Below are positions 7,293-14,256 of a stretch of DNA of 20,407 nt, piece by piece (positions within the stretch are counted from its first letter, which is position 1; every line of letters starts with the position of its first letter). The notes below the pieces were generated by a model that did not search any database, was not told the DNA's origin, and saw nothing but the letters and a program-made list of their open reading frames with translations. Source of the DNA: JAAZMX01 sp035388025 (GTDB lineage: Bacteria; Patescibacteriota; Patescibacteriia; UBA2196; GWA2-42-15); contig DAOOPA010000013.1 of the NCBI GenBank assembly GCA_035388025.1, positions 1-20,407 on the forward strand. Direction: 5' to 3'. The position numbers and the translations under genes were made by a program.

Positions 7293-8513
7293 CTAGCCAA
7301 ACATCAGCCACTCGGGTTTGAAAATCAAAAGCAAACCGATAGATAACATCAAGAGGCCTCCAATTAATTTTGAGAGGCGGGTATATTTAGTGGTGATGCC
7401 CGTCATTTGCAGGGTAATCATGGCCACAAAAAATACAAATAAATCATCTAGCATAAAAACCAAGATATACAAAGCAAGATAAAAATAATACTGCCAAGTC
7501 ACTAAGTCACTCAAGGTTAAAATCTGAGTATAGACGGCCGGCAAACCAGCCGAGCAAATCAGCTCCACCAAGTTAACGGCAAAAGCCAAAGCTATCATGC
7601 CGCCAAGCGCCAGCCAAAAACTACGCGCTTGGGTTATGGCTTTTATTTTATCAAAAACTCTTTGTCTTTTCTGATTGTTGGTAATTTTACAGCCGCTATC
7701 TTTATTGGTAAAAAATTCTTTTAAATTGTAGCTACCGCCCAAAAGAGCCACCAAGCCAATAATAATTCTCACCCATAAAACAAAGCCCAAAAACAAGATC
7801 AAGTTTAACCAAGCGGACATAAAAAGAAAATAAACCAAAGCCGAAGTGATAATAAAAATCGTACCCAAAATCCACATTCTTCTCCGGTCTTTCATATTCA
7901 AAAGCAGGCTGATCAAAAATAAAAGCGCCCACATAGCGCAAGGATTAAACCCGTCTAGGGCGCCCATCAAAATAGTCAAAGCAGGCAAAGACAAATCCTG
8001 GATTTCAATCGCACCCAAAATCGGTAAATTGATTTGTCGGGGCGAAGGCGCGGACATATTTTTCGTCGGGCTGGAATTATCACTGTCAGAATTGAACGAG
8101 GTTTTACCATTTTGTATCTCTTGCACCACATCACGCGAATAACCGATGATGGCCAAATCAGCAGCTTGCTGTAAGCTCGCTCCGGTGGTTTCTTGGTCAT
8201 ACCAACCGATAAAGTAATTTTCGCCAACTAGAGTGAAAGGAACGCCCTGAATATTGATATTCAATTTTTTGCCAATCTCGATTAAGAGGTCTAAGTTTTC
8301 CCGGCGAGCGCTAATATCAAAAGAATGAAGCTCCAGCGATGAATTTTTTTCCACTAGATTTTCTAAAAATGGTTTTTCGGCGGCACAGTGGGGGCAGTCC
8401 GATTGCCAGAAAAAGTAAATATTAATTTTGTTTTGCTCCTGAGCGCCGGCCTCGCCCCAAGGCAATAAAGCTAAAAAAAATAAAATCAGGAGAAAAAATA
8501 TAAGTCTTTTCAT
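7293..8513 (-). CDS. DsbD/CcdA-like thiol transporter with N-terminal CPHC thioredoxin domain
   Basis: A 406-residue secreted-membrane fusion. Residues 1-24 are a signal peptide (GEAGAQ end). A thioredoxin-fold domain follows at about 28-130 with active site CPHC (40-43) and a cis-proline in GVPFTLVG (90-97). After a Ser/Asn-rich linker (about 138-160) comes a multi-span domain of about six helices. Its conserved cysteines are in FNPCAMWA (Cys192) and ELICSAGLPA (Cys320), the pair expected to carry electrons across the membrane as in DsbD/CcdA. An extra Cys275 lies in the central loop. By family knowledge it should take electrons from cytoplasmic thioredoxin and pass them to the external CPHC domain. 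The thioredoxin gene lies just 2 nt upstream, a natural donor. Confidence 0.85.
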   Translation of the reverse strand: MKRLIFFLLILFFLALLPWGEAGAQEQNKINIYFFWQSDCPHCAAEKPFLENLVEKNSSLELHSFDISARRENLDLLIEIGKKLNINIQGVPFTLVGENYFIGWYDQETTGASLQQAADLAIIGYSRDVVQEIQNGKTSFNSDSDNSSPTKNMSAPSPRQINLPILGAIEIQDLSLPALTILMGALDGFNPCAMWALLFLISLLLNMKDRRRMWILGTIFIITSALVYFLFMSAWLNLILFLGFVLWVRIIIGLVALLGGSYNLKEFFTNKDSGCKITNNQKRQRVFDKIKAITQARSFWLALGGMIALAFAVNLVELICSAGLPAVYTQILTLSDLVTWQYYFYLALYILVFMLDDLFVFFVAMITLQMTGITTKYTRLSKLIGGLLMLSIGLLLIFKPEWLMFG

Positions 8514-8515
8514 AA

Positions 8516-8785
8516 TTATCGATCGCGATTTTGGCTGATAATTTCCAATAATTTTTCTTTTTCTGCCTCGCCGCTCAAGCGTAAAAATTCTTTGTTCTGA
8601 TGGTCCAAAAAAATAAAAACGGGCAAATTTTGATCAATTTTATATTTTTCCACCAGCTCCTTGTCAACGTCAAAATCATAATATTCTGTTTTAAGCCAAG
8701 GATTTTCTGCTTCAATTTCCTGCCATCTAGGCTTCATGACCAAACAACCGGAGCACCACACTGCCCCAAATTTTAAGACTTTCAT
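8516..8785 (-). CDS. Thioredoxin family protein (CSGC active site)
   Basis: An 89-residue thioredoxin-fold protein without signal peptide, hence cytoplasmic. The active site is WCSGC (Cys11, Cys14), close to the N-terminus because the usual first strand is missing. The cis-proline is Pro55 in QNLPVFIFLD. CSGC replaces the classical CGPC, which should change its redox potential. It is shorter than E. coli thioredoxin (about 108 residues) but carries the essential core. It starts 11 nt after YibE/F and ends 2 nt before the DsbD-like gene, the tightest spacing in the operon, which points to it as electron donor to that membrane protein and perhaps to the peroxiredoxin. Confidence 0.9.
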   Translation of the reverse strand: MKVLKFGAVWCSGCLVMKPRWQEIEAENPWLKTEYYDFDVDKELVEKYKIDQNLPVFIFLDHQNKEFLRLSGEAEKEKLLEIISQNRDR

Positions 8786-8796
8786 ATGGTTATAAA

Positions 8797-9927
8797 TTAA
8801 TTTTTAATTATCTTTTTATTGATAAATTGTACGGCCAAAAAAGTCGCAATCGGCACAGCCAATATCAAACCGATACTGCCAGTCAAAGTTCTGACAATTT
8901 CCGTGGCAATCATCTCATTGTCTAAAACTTGGTTAAAAGTCAGAAACGGAGGTTGCTTGACACTAAATAAAATAAGAAGCGGCAAGGAGGCGCCAGCATA
9001 AGCCAAAAATAAAGTATTAACCATAGAGCTAAGGTGTGAAATGCCGACCTTCATGGCCCGTTTATAAAGTTGGCCTTTCGATAATTCGGGATTGGAAATT
9101 TTCAGTTCCTGCACCAAAGATATCTGGGAGATAACAACATCATCAAGCACGCCCAAAGCGCCAATAATTATACCAGCCAATAATAATCCCTTAATATTAA
9201 TATCAGACCCAGCCAAGCCAATCAAAAACATGGTTTCTTCGTTGGCAAAACCAGTCAGCTTGGCCATGGCCGAAAAACAAACAGATAAAAAGCTGGTAAT
9301 AATTAAAGAAATTAAAACAGAAAATACAGCGAGTGTAGCGGTCCTTTTGAAACCCTCGGTGAGATAAACAGCCAAGACCAAAATAAACAGAGAACCGATG
9401 GCACTAATGATGAGCGGATCGCTCCCTGATAATATTTTGGGGATAATAAATTCTAAAATAACCAAAAAGGTCAAAGCTAAGACAAGCAACGCCCGAAAAC
9501 CCTTGAAGCGGCCGACAGCCACAACGATCAGGGCAAATAAAAAAGCTAACCAATAGATAGGCCTGGTGCGAGAATAACCAATAATATAAAAGTTATCCTC
9601 GCCAGCCGGTCCAGAACTACGATTAACTAAAATATCATCGCCGACCCGATATGTGCCACCGGACAAAAGGTCAAATTCCATGCCGTCAAAAATTATTTCT
9701 TTGTTCTTCCACGCGCCAGCCAAACCATTGAGTTTTAATTTCTGCCGCACGGAAGTTGAGCCGTCTTCGCGCACATAGCTTTTTTGCTCCAAGATCTCAA
9801 TAACCTTGGCTTTAAAAATTTCTTCAATCGGCTCACTGGCATCACTTTGAGCTAGCACCAATTGGGGCGATAAGAGCAAAATTGATAAAATAAATATGAA
9901 AATTTTAATATTTATTCCTATTTTCAT
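8797..9927 (-). CDS. YibE/F family membrane protein
   Basis: A 376-residue YibE/F-like protein. Residues 1-26 form a signal peptide (LVLAQ end). A soluble external domain of about 95 residues (27-123) follows, then about seven or eight membrane helices from residue 125. Family hallmarks are GALGVLDDVVISQ (256-268), with the acidic pair inside the membrane region, and HLSSMVNTLFLAYAGASLP (298-316). Function is unknown; a transport role is often assumed. Its ATG overlaps the peroxiredoxin TGA by 4 nt (ATGA), so the two are translationally coupled. That places it firmly in the redox operon, which is the main clue to its role. Confidence 0.9.
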   Translation of the reverse strand: MKIGINIKIFIFILSILLLSPQLVLAQSDASEPIEEIFKAKVIEILEQKSYVREDGSTSVRQKLKLNGLAGAWKNKEIIFDGMEFDLLSGGTYRVGDDILVNRSSGPAGEDNFYIIGYSRTRPIYWLAFLFALIVVAVGRFKGFRALLVLALTFLVILEFIIPKILSGSDPLIISAIGSLFILVLAVYLTEGFKRTATLAVFSVLISLIITSFLSVCFSAMAKLTGFANEETMFLIGLAGSDINIKGLLLAGIIIGALGVLDDVVISQISLVQELKISNPELSKGQLYKRAMKVGISHLSSMVNTLFLAYAGASLPLLILFSVKQPPFLTFNQVLDNEMIATEIVRTLTGSIGLILAVPIATFLAVQFINKKIIKN

Positions 9928-10649
9928 TTTTTGATTATTTTTTGTTCAATTTCTTCCTGACTTATTTTTTTGGTGCAGAAAAACCAGTCATAGCAATGCA
10001 TATTTTCTTGGTTAGTCATGCGATCTTTGGCTACGCCGCAAGAACCGGCAGTGGGGACGATAACATCATCGCCCGGCCGCCAATCAGCTGGCAAGGCCAC
10101 AGAAAATTCATCGGCAGTTTGCATGGCAATCAGGGCGCGATAAAGTTCATCAAAGTTTCTACCCAAACTCAAAGGGTAATAGATAATCGCCCTAATAATA
10201 CCCTTGGGGTCGATAAAAAATACCGCTCGGACAGCTTTGGTATTGCTCTCGCCAGGTTGAATCATGCCATATTTTTGGGCCACTTCCATAGTAATATCCT
10301 CGATCAGGGGAAATTTGACCTCCACATCCTTCATACCCTTATATTCGACTTTTTCTTTAATGGTCCTCAGCCAAGCGATATGGCTGTATAAACCATCAAC
10401 TGACAAGCCCACTAATTTACAATTTGCTTGAGCAAATTTTTCTTCCATGCTGGCAAAAGTCATGAATTCCGAAGTGCAGACTGGAGTAAAATCGGCCGGA
10501 TGAGAGAAAAGAATCACCCAGCTACCCTCATATTGCTTGGGGAAGTCTATTTCTCCTTGAGTGGTGACCGCTTTAAAAGTCGGAGCTTTATCGCCAATGC
10601 GCGGCATAGCTACGCCAAAGTTTTGGTTTGTTTGCATGTTTGTTTCCAT
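9924..10649 (-). CDS. Peroxiredoxin, Prx6/archaeal type
   Basis: A 241-residue peroxiredoxin that reduces H2O2 and organic hydroperoxides in the cytoplasm. The peroxidatic Cys58 sits in the motif FTPVCTSEF with Thr55 and Pro56, and Arg141 is the likely conserved active-site Arg. The long C-terminal domain (PADWRPGDDVIVP and beyond) is that of the Prx6-like group. Additional cysteines at 204, 219 and 225 resemble the resolving cysteines of archaeal thioredoxin-dependent members, so it may act as a 2-Cys enzyme. It starts 25 nt after the DUF134 gene and overlaps YibE/F by 4 nt. The thioredoxin two genes on is its plausible reductant. The first 10 residues may be an extension; a second ATG is at Met5. 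Confidence 0.92.
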   Translation of the reverse strand: METNMQTNQNFGVAMPRIGDKAPTFKAVTTQGEIDFPKQYEGSWVILFSHPADFTPVCTSEFMTFASMEEKFAQANCKLVGLSVDGLYSHIAWLRTIKEKVEYKGMKDVEVKFPLIEDITMEVAQKYGMIQPGESNTKAVRAVFFIDPKGIIRAIIYYPLSLGRNFDELYRALIAMQTADEFSVALPADWRPGDDVIVPTAGSCGVAKDRMTNQENMHCYDWFFCTKKISQEEIEQKIIKK

Positions 10650-10674
10650 GAATTTGTATTCAGTTAATAATAAA

Positions 10675-10953
10675 TTAATTCTTAATGATTTTTATTGCCT
10701 TGCCATTGATCAAGGCCTCAGCAATTTTTTTGTAAGCGGAGCATAAAATTCTTTGATAAGTGCTCTGCGAGGTGCGCATTTTTTCAGCCGCTTCTTTTTG
10801 ATCCAAGTCGTTGATGTGCCTCAATCTATAAGCTTCCATCTCCTCAGTGGTTAGCTCAATAATTTCAAGCTCCCTCATAGGCACGCCTTGGGGCTTAAAA
10901 TAAGTGATATTGGGATTAAATTTTACTCGCCGACACAGTCTAGGTCTGGGCAT
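10675..10953 (-). CDS. DUF134 family helix-turn-helix regulator
   Basis: A 92-residue DUF134 protein, starting MPRPRLCRRV as most members do. The N-terminal part carries Cys7 and an F-x-P segment. Residues about 36-85 form a sigma70 region 4-like HTH: ELTTEEMEAYRLRHI followed by DQKEAAEKMRTSQSTYQRIL and a terminal helix (AYKKIAEALINGKAI). DUF134 proteins are presumed DNA-binding regulators with unknown targets, often neighbours of DUF5320 or of iron-molybdenum cofactor-like proteins. Here it lies between a strong hairpin and the peroxiredoxin gene, so it is the natural candidate for controlling this redox operon. Cys7 could be redox- or metal-sensitive; that is inference. Confidence 0.88.
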   Translation of the reverse strand: MPRPRLCRRVKFNPNITYFKPQGVPMRELEIIELTTEEMEAYRLRHINDLDQKEAAEKMRTSQSTYQRILCSAYKKIAEALINGKAIKIIKN

Positions 10954-10994
10954 AGATATTGATATTTTCTTATTAACATGATAAATTAATTTTT

Positions 10995-11048
10995 AAAGAA
11001 GGCTACACCCGCCCTTAGTTATAAGGGCGGGGTCTCAAAGCCTTCTTT
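10995..11048 (-). terminator. Strong two-part hairpin between DUF5320 and DUF134 genes (terminator or attenuator)
   Basis: An outer 10-bp stem (AAAGAAGGCT 10995-11004 with AGCCTTCTTT 11039-11048) encloses a second perfect 10-bp GC-rich stem (CCCGCCCTTA 11008-11017 with TAAGGGCGGG 11022-11031) and the 4-nt loop GTTA. The distal arm touches the DUF5320 stop codon. On the minus strand the stem ends CTTCTTT then AAAAATTAATTT, a poor T-tract. On the plus strand it ends TTCTTTTATTTTT, which is better, though no plus-strand gene exists. It probably reduces, rather than fully stops, read-through into DUF134 and the redox genes. Confidence 0.7.
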
Positions 11049-11287
11049 TATTTTTGGGTTTTCAGGACAGTAATTTCCTCTTGCACGGCGGCCAATTCTT
11101 CCTCCAAGAGAGCTTTTTCTTCCTCAAGAGCAACCAATTGATTTTTGGGAGAAGCGAATCTTCTGGCACCGAAACCATAGCCGCCAAAACAGCCCCAACC
11201 ATGCCGCATGCCGCCGCCGCAAGGTCCCAACCCTCTGCCGGTCAGAGGTCCTTGGCCCAAGGGGCCAGTTTTGTCTAATTTAGGCAT
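11048..11287 (-). CDS. DUF5320 family protein
   Basis: A 79-residue DUF5320 protein. The N-terminal half is Gly-rich with the family pattern GPLGQGPLTGRGLGPCGG followed by a WGCFGGYGFGARR segment; Cys23 and Cys33 are its only cysteines. The C-terminal half (about 48-79) is a Glu/Leu-rich coiled coil (LVALEEEKALLEEELAAVQ) likely to mediate oligomerisation. Function is unknown. The family is commonly found near DUF134 genes and iron/molybdenum-cofactor-like proteins, which hints at metal handling. Here it is the first gene under a good promoter (11309-11337), and is separated from DUF134 by a strong hairpin, so it is probably made in excess over the downstream genes. Confidence 0.85.
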   Translation of the reverse strand: MPKLDKTGPLGQGPLTGRGLGPCGGGMRHGWGCFGGYGFGARRFASPKNQLVALEEEKALLEEELAAVQEEITVLKTQK

Positions 11288-11308
11288 ATATTTTTATTTA
11301 GATGATTA

Positions 11309-11343
11309 ATTATAACAGATAGCTCGACCTTTGACTACTATCT
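11309..11343 (-). promoter_or_regulatory. Promoter of the DUF5320/redox operon with an overlapping inverted repeat
   Basis: On the minus strand a perfect TATAAT (11309-11314) and TAGTCA (11332-11337, 4/6 match to TTGACA) are 17 nt apart. The start site would be near 11302, about 15 nt before the DUF5320 ATG. AGATAG (11317-11322) and CTATCT (11338-11343) form an inverted repeat that spans the spacer and -35, a position suitable for a repressor operator. Confidence 0.55.
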
Positions 11344-11410
11344 ATTATGAATATATACCCAAAACTAATTTTTGTCAAATAAACAAATTTAGATTTTTTG
11401 ATATAGCTCA

Positions 11411-11533
11411 TTACTGATTAGTTATTCTTTTTTTAAACCTAACTAATCTCATCACGCCGAAGACAAAAAACACCAAGCCTAAAAGTTGCGCGCCCGGGCT
11501 GTCATCATAACCGCGATAGATAAACGCAAACAA
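11411..11533 (-). pseudogene. Decayed copy of the GGYDDSPGAQ small membrane protein
   Basis: The 363-nt spacer between the large surface-protein gene and DUF5320 contains a fragment that translates as GYDDSPGAQLLGLVFFVFGV, then a basic tail ending KKRITNQ. This matches the C-terminal two thirds of the intact 53-aa protein at 15108-15269, and the DNA is also visibly similar. The first 15 or so residues of the family are missing: upstream in frame the reading is FEVFWLFAFIYR after a TAA at 11549-11551, and the only usable start would be TTG (11533). It is therefore probably a truncated relic, although a 40-aa TTG-started protein cannot be excluded. Confidence 0.6.
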
Positions 11534-11580
11534 CCAAAAGACCTCAAATTATAATATATAAGATTATTTTAAGATATTTA

Positions 11581-11614
11581 AAAAAATAAAAACAGCTCTC
11601 CTGACACCGGAGGG
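11581..11614 (-). terminator. Possible intrinsic terminator after the large surface-protein gene
   Basis: Minus-strand CCCTCC (11609-11614) and GGAGAG (11596-11601) flank a 7-nt loop, with one C-A mismatch. They are followed by CTGTTTTTATTTTTTT. It lies about 40 nt past the stop codon. The stem is short, but the T-tract is convincing. Confidence 0.5.
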
Positions 11615-11651
11615 AAGTAATGCGGCCAAACTAGCAAATGGCATCTAATTT

Positions 11652-13802
11652 TTATTTATTATTAACAAATTTTCTGGTCACTGGTCCAAAATAGCCAACG
11701 GCTGGTGAAATATCATTGGCTTGTTGAAATTTGATTAGAGCGTTTCGGGTTAGACTGCCAAACTTGTCTGTTTCCTTGTCGGGCGAGCCAGAACCATCTG
11801 CGGCTAAAACAAAACCATTGGCGTTTAAATATTTCTGTAGTTCTTTAACGTCTTCGCCCATCAGGCCAATTTTCAAATCACGAGTAAATTGATAATTATT
11901 TTTAAGACTTTCTTTGACATAAATTATTTCACCATCAGATATTTCTGATAAATCTTCAACAACTTTTATATCTTTCCAATTGTAACCATGACTCAAAAAA
12001 GCTTGCGCATTGTAAAAAGGACATTTTTTACCGTCTTGGATAACAAAAACAACAGGGCGATCTTTTGTTTTGATAAGAGTATTTTCCAGATACGGAACTT
12101 TGCTTTGGGAATGTAAATCCAACTGCTCAATAGTCAAATCCACCCGATTAATAAGCAATTCATTGTAAGTCAAGGCGATATCGCTGACTTGATCGTTGTC
12201 CAGATCGATATTTTTTGTTTCACCCACACCCAATTCCAAAGTGAGCGGATCCGATTGGATCAAGACCTTGATTTTCTTGGTCAGCGTGTCTAGGCTGATA
12301 ATTTTCAAGCTATGCTCTGTTATGATTTTATTTTGACTGGTAAGGGCGCTGAAATTCGCGACAGAATCAAGATAGCCGAGAATGTTAAAACCAGCGCCAT
12401 CAATTAAACCAAGGTTTTTTGATTCATGCATGGGGATAGCGCTATCAGCTTGGCCGTTGCCGATTGAAGACGGAACAATATAACCACCGCCGGTTGGTGT
12501 TCGGCCGCAAGCACCATTGGATAAAGTATAGCCCGATTCGCAAGCGGCAACACCGCAAGTCGGATAATGATTGTAGGTAGCGGCATGCTCAACAGTTGGA
12601 CAAGGTGGCGGGTTTTCAATGGTAAAATTCCAAGTCGTGGTGTCAGTGATACCAGCATAACTATTGCCAGAAGTATCATCAAAAGCGCTGGCATCTATTT
12701 TGACATAATAGCTGGTTTCATAATCAAAATCAAAAGTCGGGTTGATCATTAGGCTAGCTGTGCCAGAACCGGTGACATTACCAGAAGTAACAGCAATAGT
12801 TTCAAATACACTGTCATCACTAGATTTGTAAATCACGAGGTTGCCAGTCTTGACATCAACTGCTTCGTCAAAAGTTAAAATGAGATTAGCGGTCGTAGTG
12901 GCGGTAATAGCGCCATCGGCAGGAAAAAAATTGGAGACGCTGGGATTGGTGCAATCACTGGTGGTAAAATTCCAAGTCGTGGTGTCAGTGATACCAGCAT
13001 AACTATTGCCAGAAGTATCTTCAAAAGCAGCGGTATCAATTTTGACATAATAGCTGGTTAGATCAGCTAAAGTCGAAGTGGCGTTAATAGCTATTGAAGC
13101 TGTGCCAGAACCAGTGATATTGGTACTGGCCGTGACGGGAATTTGTTCAAAAATTGAATCATCGCTGGCTTTGTAAATAGTAATATTGCCAGTCTTGGCA
13201 TCAACCGCTTCGTCAAAAGTCAAAATGAGATCCGCTGTGGTGGTAACACCACTGGCATTGTCAGATGGAAAATATGCAGAGACGGAAGGCGTGAGTTTGG
13301 TATAGGCAAAGCGAACGACCGCTCCGCCAGAATTTTCGTAATACTCAACTTTAATTGTATGATTGCCGGCAGAAATATTTTGAGTGGCGTGATAAGCAGT
13401 AGTTCCCTGATCAATCCAATTATTTAAATCGTCAATAATAACATTATCAAGATAGACACGAATGCCGTCGTCGGATTCTGTTTCAAGATAATAAGTGCCG
13501 GCTTGAAAATTAATAGTTTGCGTATAGCGAGCGACAAAACCATTGGCGTTAATCGTGCCAGTTGCTGGCGAAGATTCGCCCCAACTAAAATCAATATTCT
13601 CAATGCTAGTAGTGTAGTCGGCTGAACCTTCAGGAAAAGATGGCGCTTCACCCAAATCCACATTCCAATATTCGGCCGTGTAGGCGGCGCTGGCGCCATG
13701 AGTAAAAAATAAAAAATAAAAAATAAAACAACAAAAAAATACAACCAAACAATAATAATTATTCGGTTTGCAAATTAATTTATTGTTGGGACTAATCCAC
13801 AT
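11652..13802 (-). CDS. Secreted surface protein: PA14, two Ig-like domains, peptidoglycan-binding domain
   Basis: A 716-residue exported protein. Residues 1-39 contain a Cys/Phe-rich hydrophobic signal or anchor. A PA14 domain (about 41-168, with GTYYLETESDDGIRVYLDN at 102-120) is a carbohydrate-binding beta-barrel. Two Big_5/SbsA-like Ig domains follow (about 171-281 and 286-395), each with TFDEAVDxKTGN and ending DTSGNSYAGITDTTTWNFT. A small domain with Cys401, 416, 421 and 432 and a Gly/Pro linker come next. After a region of unknown fold, the C-terminal 75 residues (about 642-716) form a peptidoglycan-binding domain (GEDVKELQKYLNANGF, then LIKFQQANDI). It probably attaches to the cell wall and binds glycans or another cell. 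The gene has its own promoter and terminator. Confidence 0.88.
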   Translation of the reverse strand: MWISPNNKLICKPNNYYCLVVFFCCFIFYFLFFTHGASAAYTAEYWNVDLGEAPSFPEGSADYTTSIENIDFSWGESSPATGTINANGFVARYTQTINFQAGTYYLETESDDGIRVYLDNVIIDDLNNWIDQGTTAYHATQNISAGNHTIKVEYYENSGGAVVRFAYTKLTPSVSAYFPSDNASGVTTTADLILTFDEAVDAKTGNITIYKASDDSIFEQIPVTASTNITGSGTASIAINATSTLADLTSYYVKIDTAAFEDTSGNSYAGITDTTTWNFTTSDCTNPSVSNFFPADGAITATTTANLILTFDEAVDVKTGNLVIYKSSDDSVFETIAVTSGNVTGSGTASLMINPTFDFDYETSYYVKIDASAFDDTSGNSYAGITDTTTWNFTIENPPPCPTVEHAATYNHYPTCGVAACESGYTLSNGACGRTPTGGGYIVPSSIGNGQADSAIPMHESKNLGLIDGAGFNILGYLDSVANFSALTSQNKIITEHSLKIISLDTLTKKIKVLIQSDPLTLELGVGETKNIDLDNDQVSDIALTYNELLINRVDLTIEQLDLHSQSKVPYLENTLIKTKDRPVVFVIQDGKKCPFYNAQAFLSHGYNWKDIKVVEDLSEISDGEIIYVKESLKNNYQFTRDLKIGLMGEDVKELQKYLNANGFVLAADGSGSPDKETDKFGSLTRNALIKFQQANDISPAVGYFGPVTRKFVNNK
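12621..12677. repeat. 57-bp direct repeat, copy 1 (in Ig-like domain 2)
   Basis: This 57-bp stretch encodes the end of the second Ig-like domain and is identical to 12963-13019. Flanking domain sequence is clearly more diverged, so the identity is local. Confidence 0.85.
12963..13019. repeat. 57-bp direct repeat, copy 2 (in Ig-like domain 1)
   Basis: Identical to 12621-12677 and 342 bp away, which is the length of one Ig-like domain. It encodes the end of the first Ig-like domain. Confidence 0.85.
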
Positions 13803-13814
13803 ATTAATAAATTT

Positions 13815-13823
13815 ATTATAGCA
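13815..13823 (-). promoter_or_regulatory. Extended -10 promoter for the surface-protein gene
   Basis: On the minus strand TGCTATAAT is a perfect -10 hexamer (13815-13820) with the TGn extension. No good -35 is present. The expected start is near 13808, about 6 nt before the ATG, implying an almost leaderless mRNA. Confidence 0.5.
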
Positions 13824-13904
13824 AAAATAAATAATTTATAAAATCGACGGCAGTTTAATTGAGCATTTAAGATTCTTGGCCGTAAATAAAATGTTTTGAC
13901 TGAA

Positions 13905-14252
13905 TTATTTTTTTAATAATTTTTCAGCTTCGGCCCAGTCTTTGGCAAAAACAATTTGACCGCTTTGGTTGGCTTCGTAAATTAAATCTTTAAAACTTTG
14001 ACTGGCGATGGCGGAAAAATCACCCAGGATAATCAGACGCTTGCGATAGTTGGCTATTTTCTGGAACATTTCGCCGGCGATTAAAGTTTTTAAATCAAAA
14101 AAATTAGGGTCCAAACATGCCTTATGTATAGCCACGGTGTCGGTGCCGGCATTGGCTAGCAAATCCAAAAAATTGCCCAGATTAATTTCTAAGGTAGCCG
14201 AGTCATAATGAGCTACGGGTTGATTGCTGAGCTGAATGATTTCTTTAGCCAT
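13905..14252 (-). CDS. DUF4180 family protein
   Basis: A 115-residue cytoplasmic protein matching DUF4180, at the usual length for the family. Conserved segments visible are the Asp/Glu-rich centre (HKACLDPNFFDLKTLIAGEM), the FQKIANYRKRLIILGDFSAI block and a C-terminal FAKDWAEAEKLL. The fold resembles STAS-like or anti-anti-sigma-sized alpha/beta proteins, but no function is known. It begins 4 nt after the stop of the Bro-N gene, so the two are almost certainly co-transcribed. It is followed by a gene-free 102-nt spacer holding the promoter of the surface-protein gene. Confidence 0.8.
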   Translation of the reverse strand: MAKEIIQLSNQPVAHYDSATLEINLGNFLDLLANAGTDTVAIHKACLDPNFFDLKTLIAGEMFQKIANYRKRLIILGDFSAIASQSFKDLIYEANQSGQIVFAKDWAEAEKLLKK

Positions 14253-14256
14253 AAAA

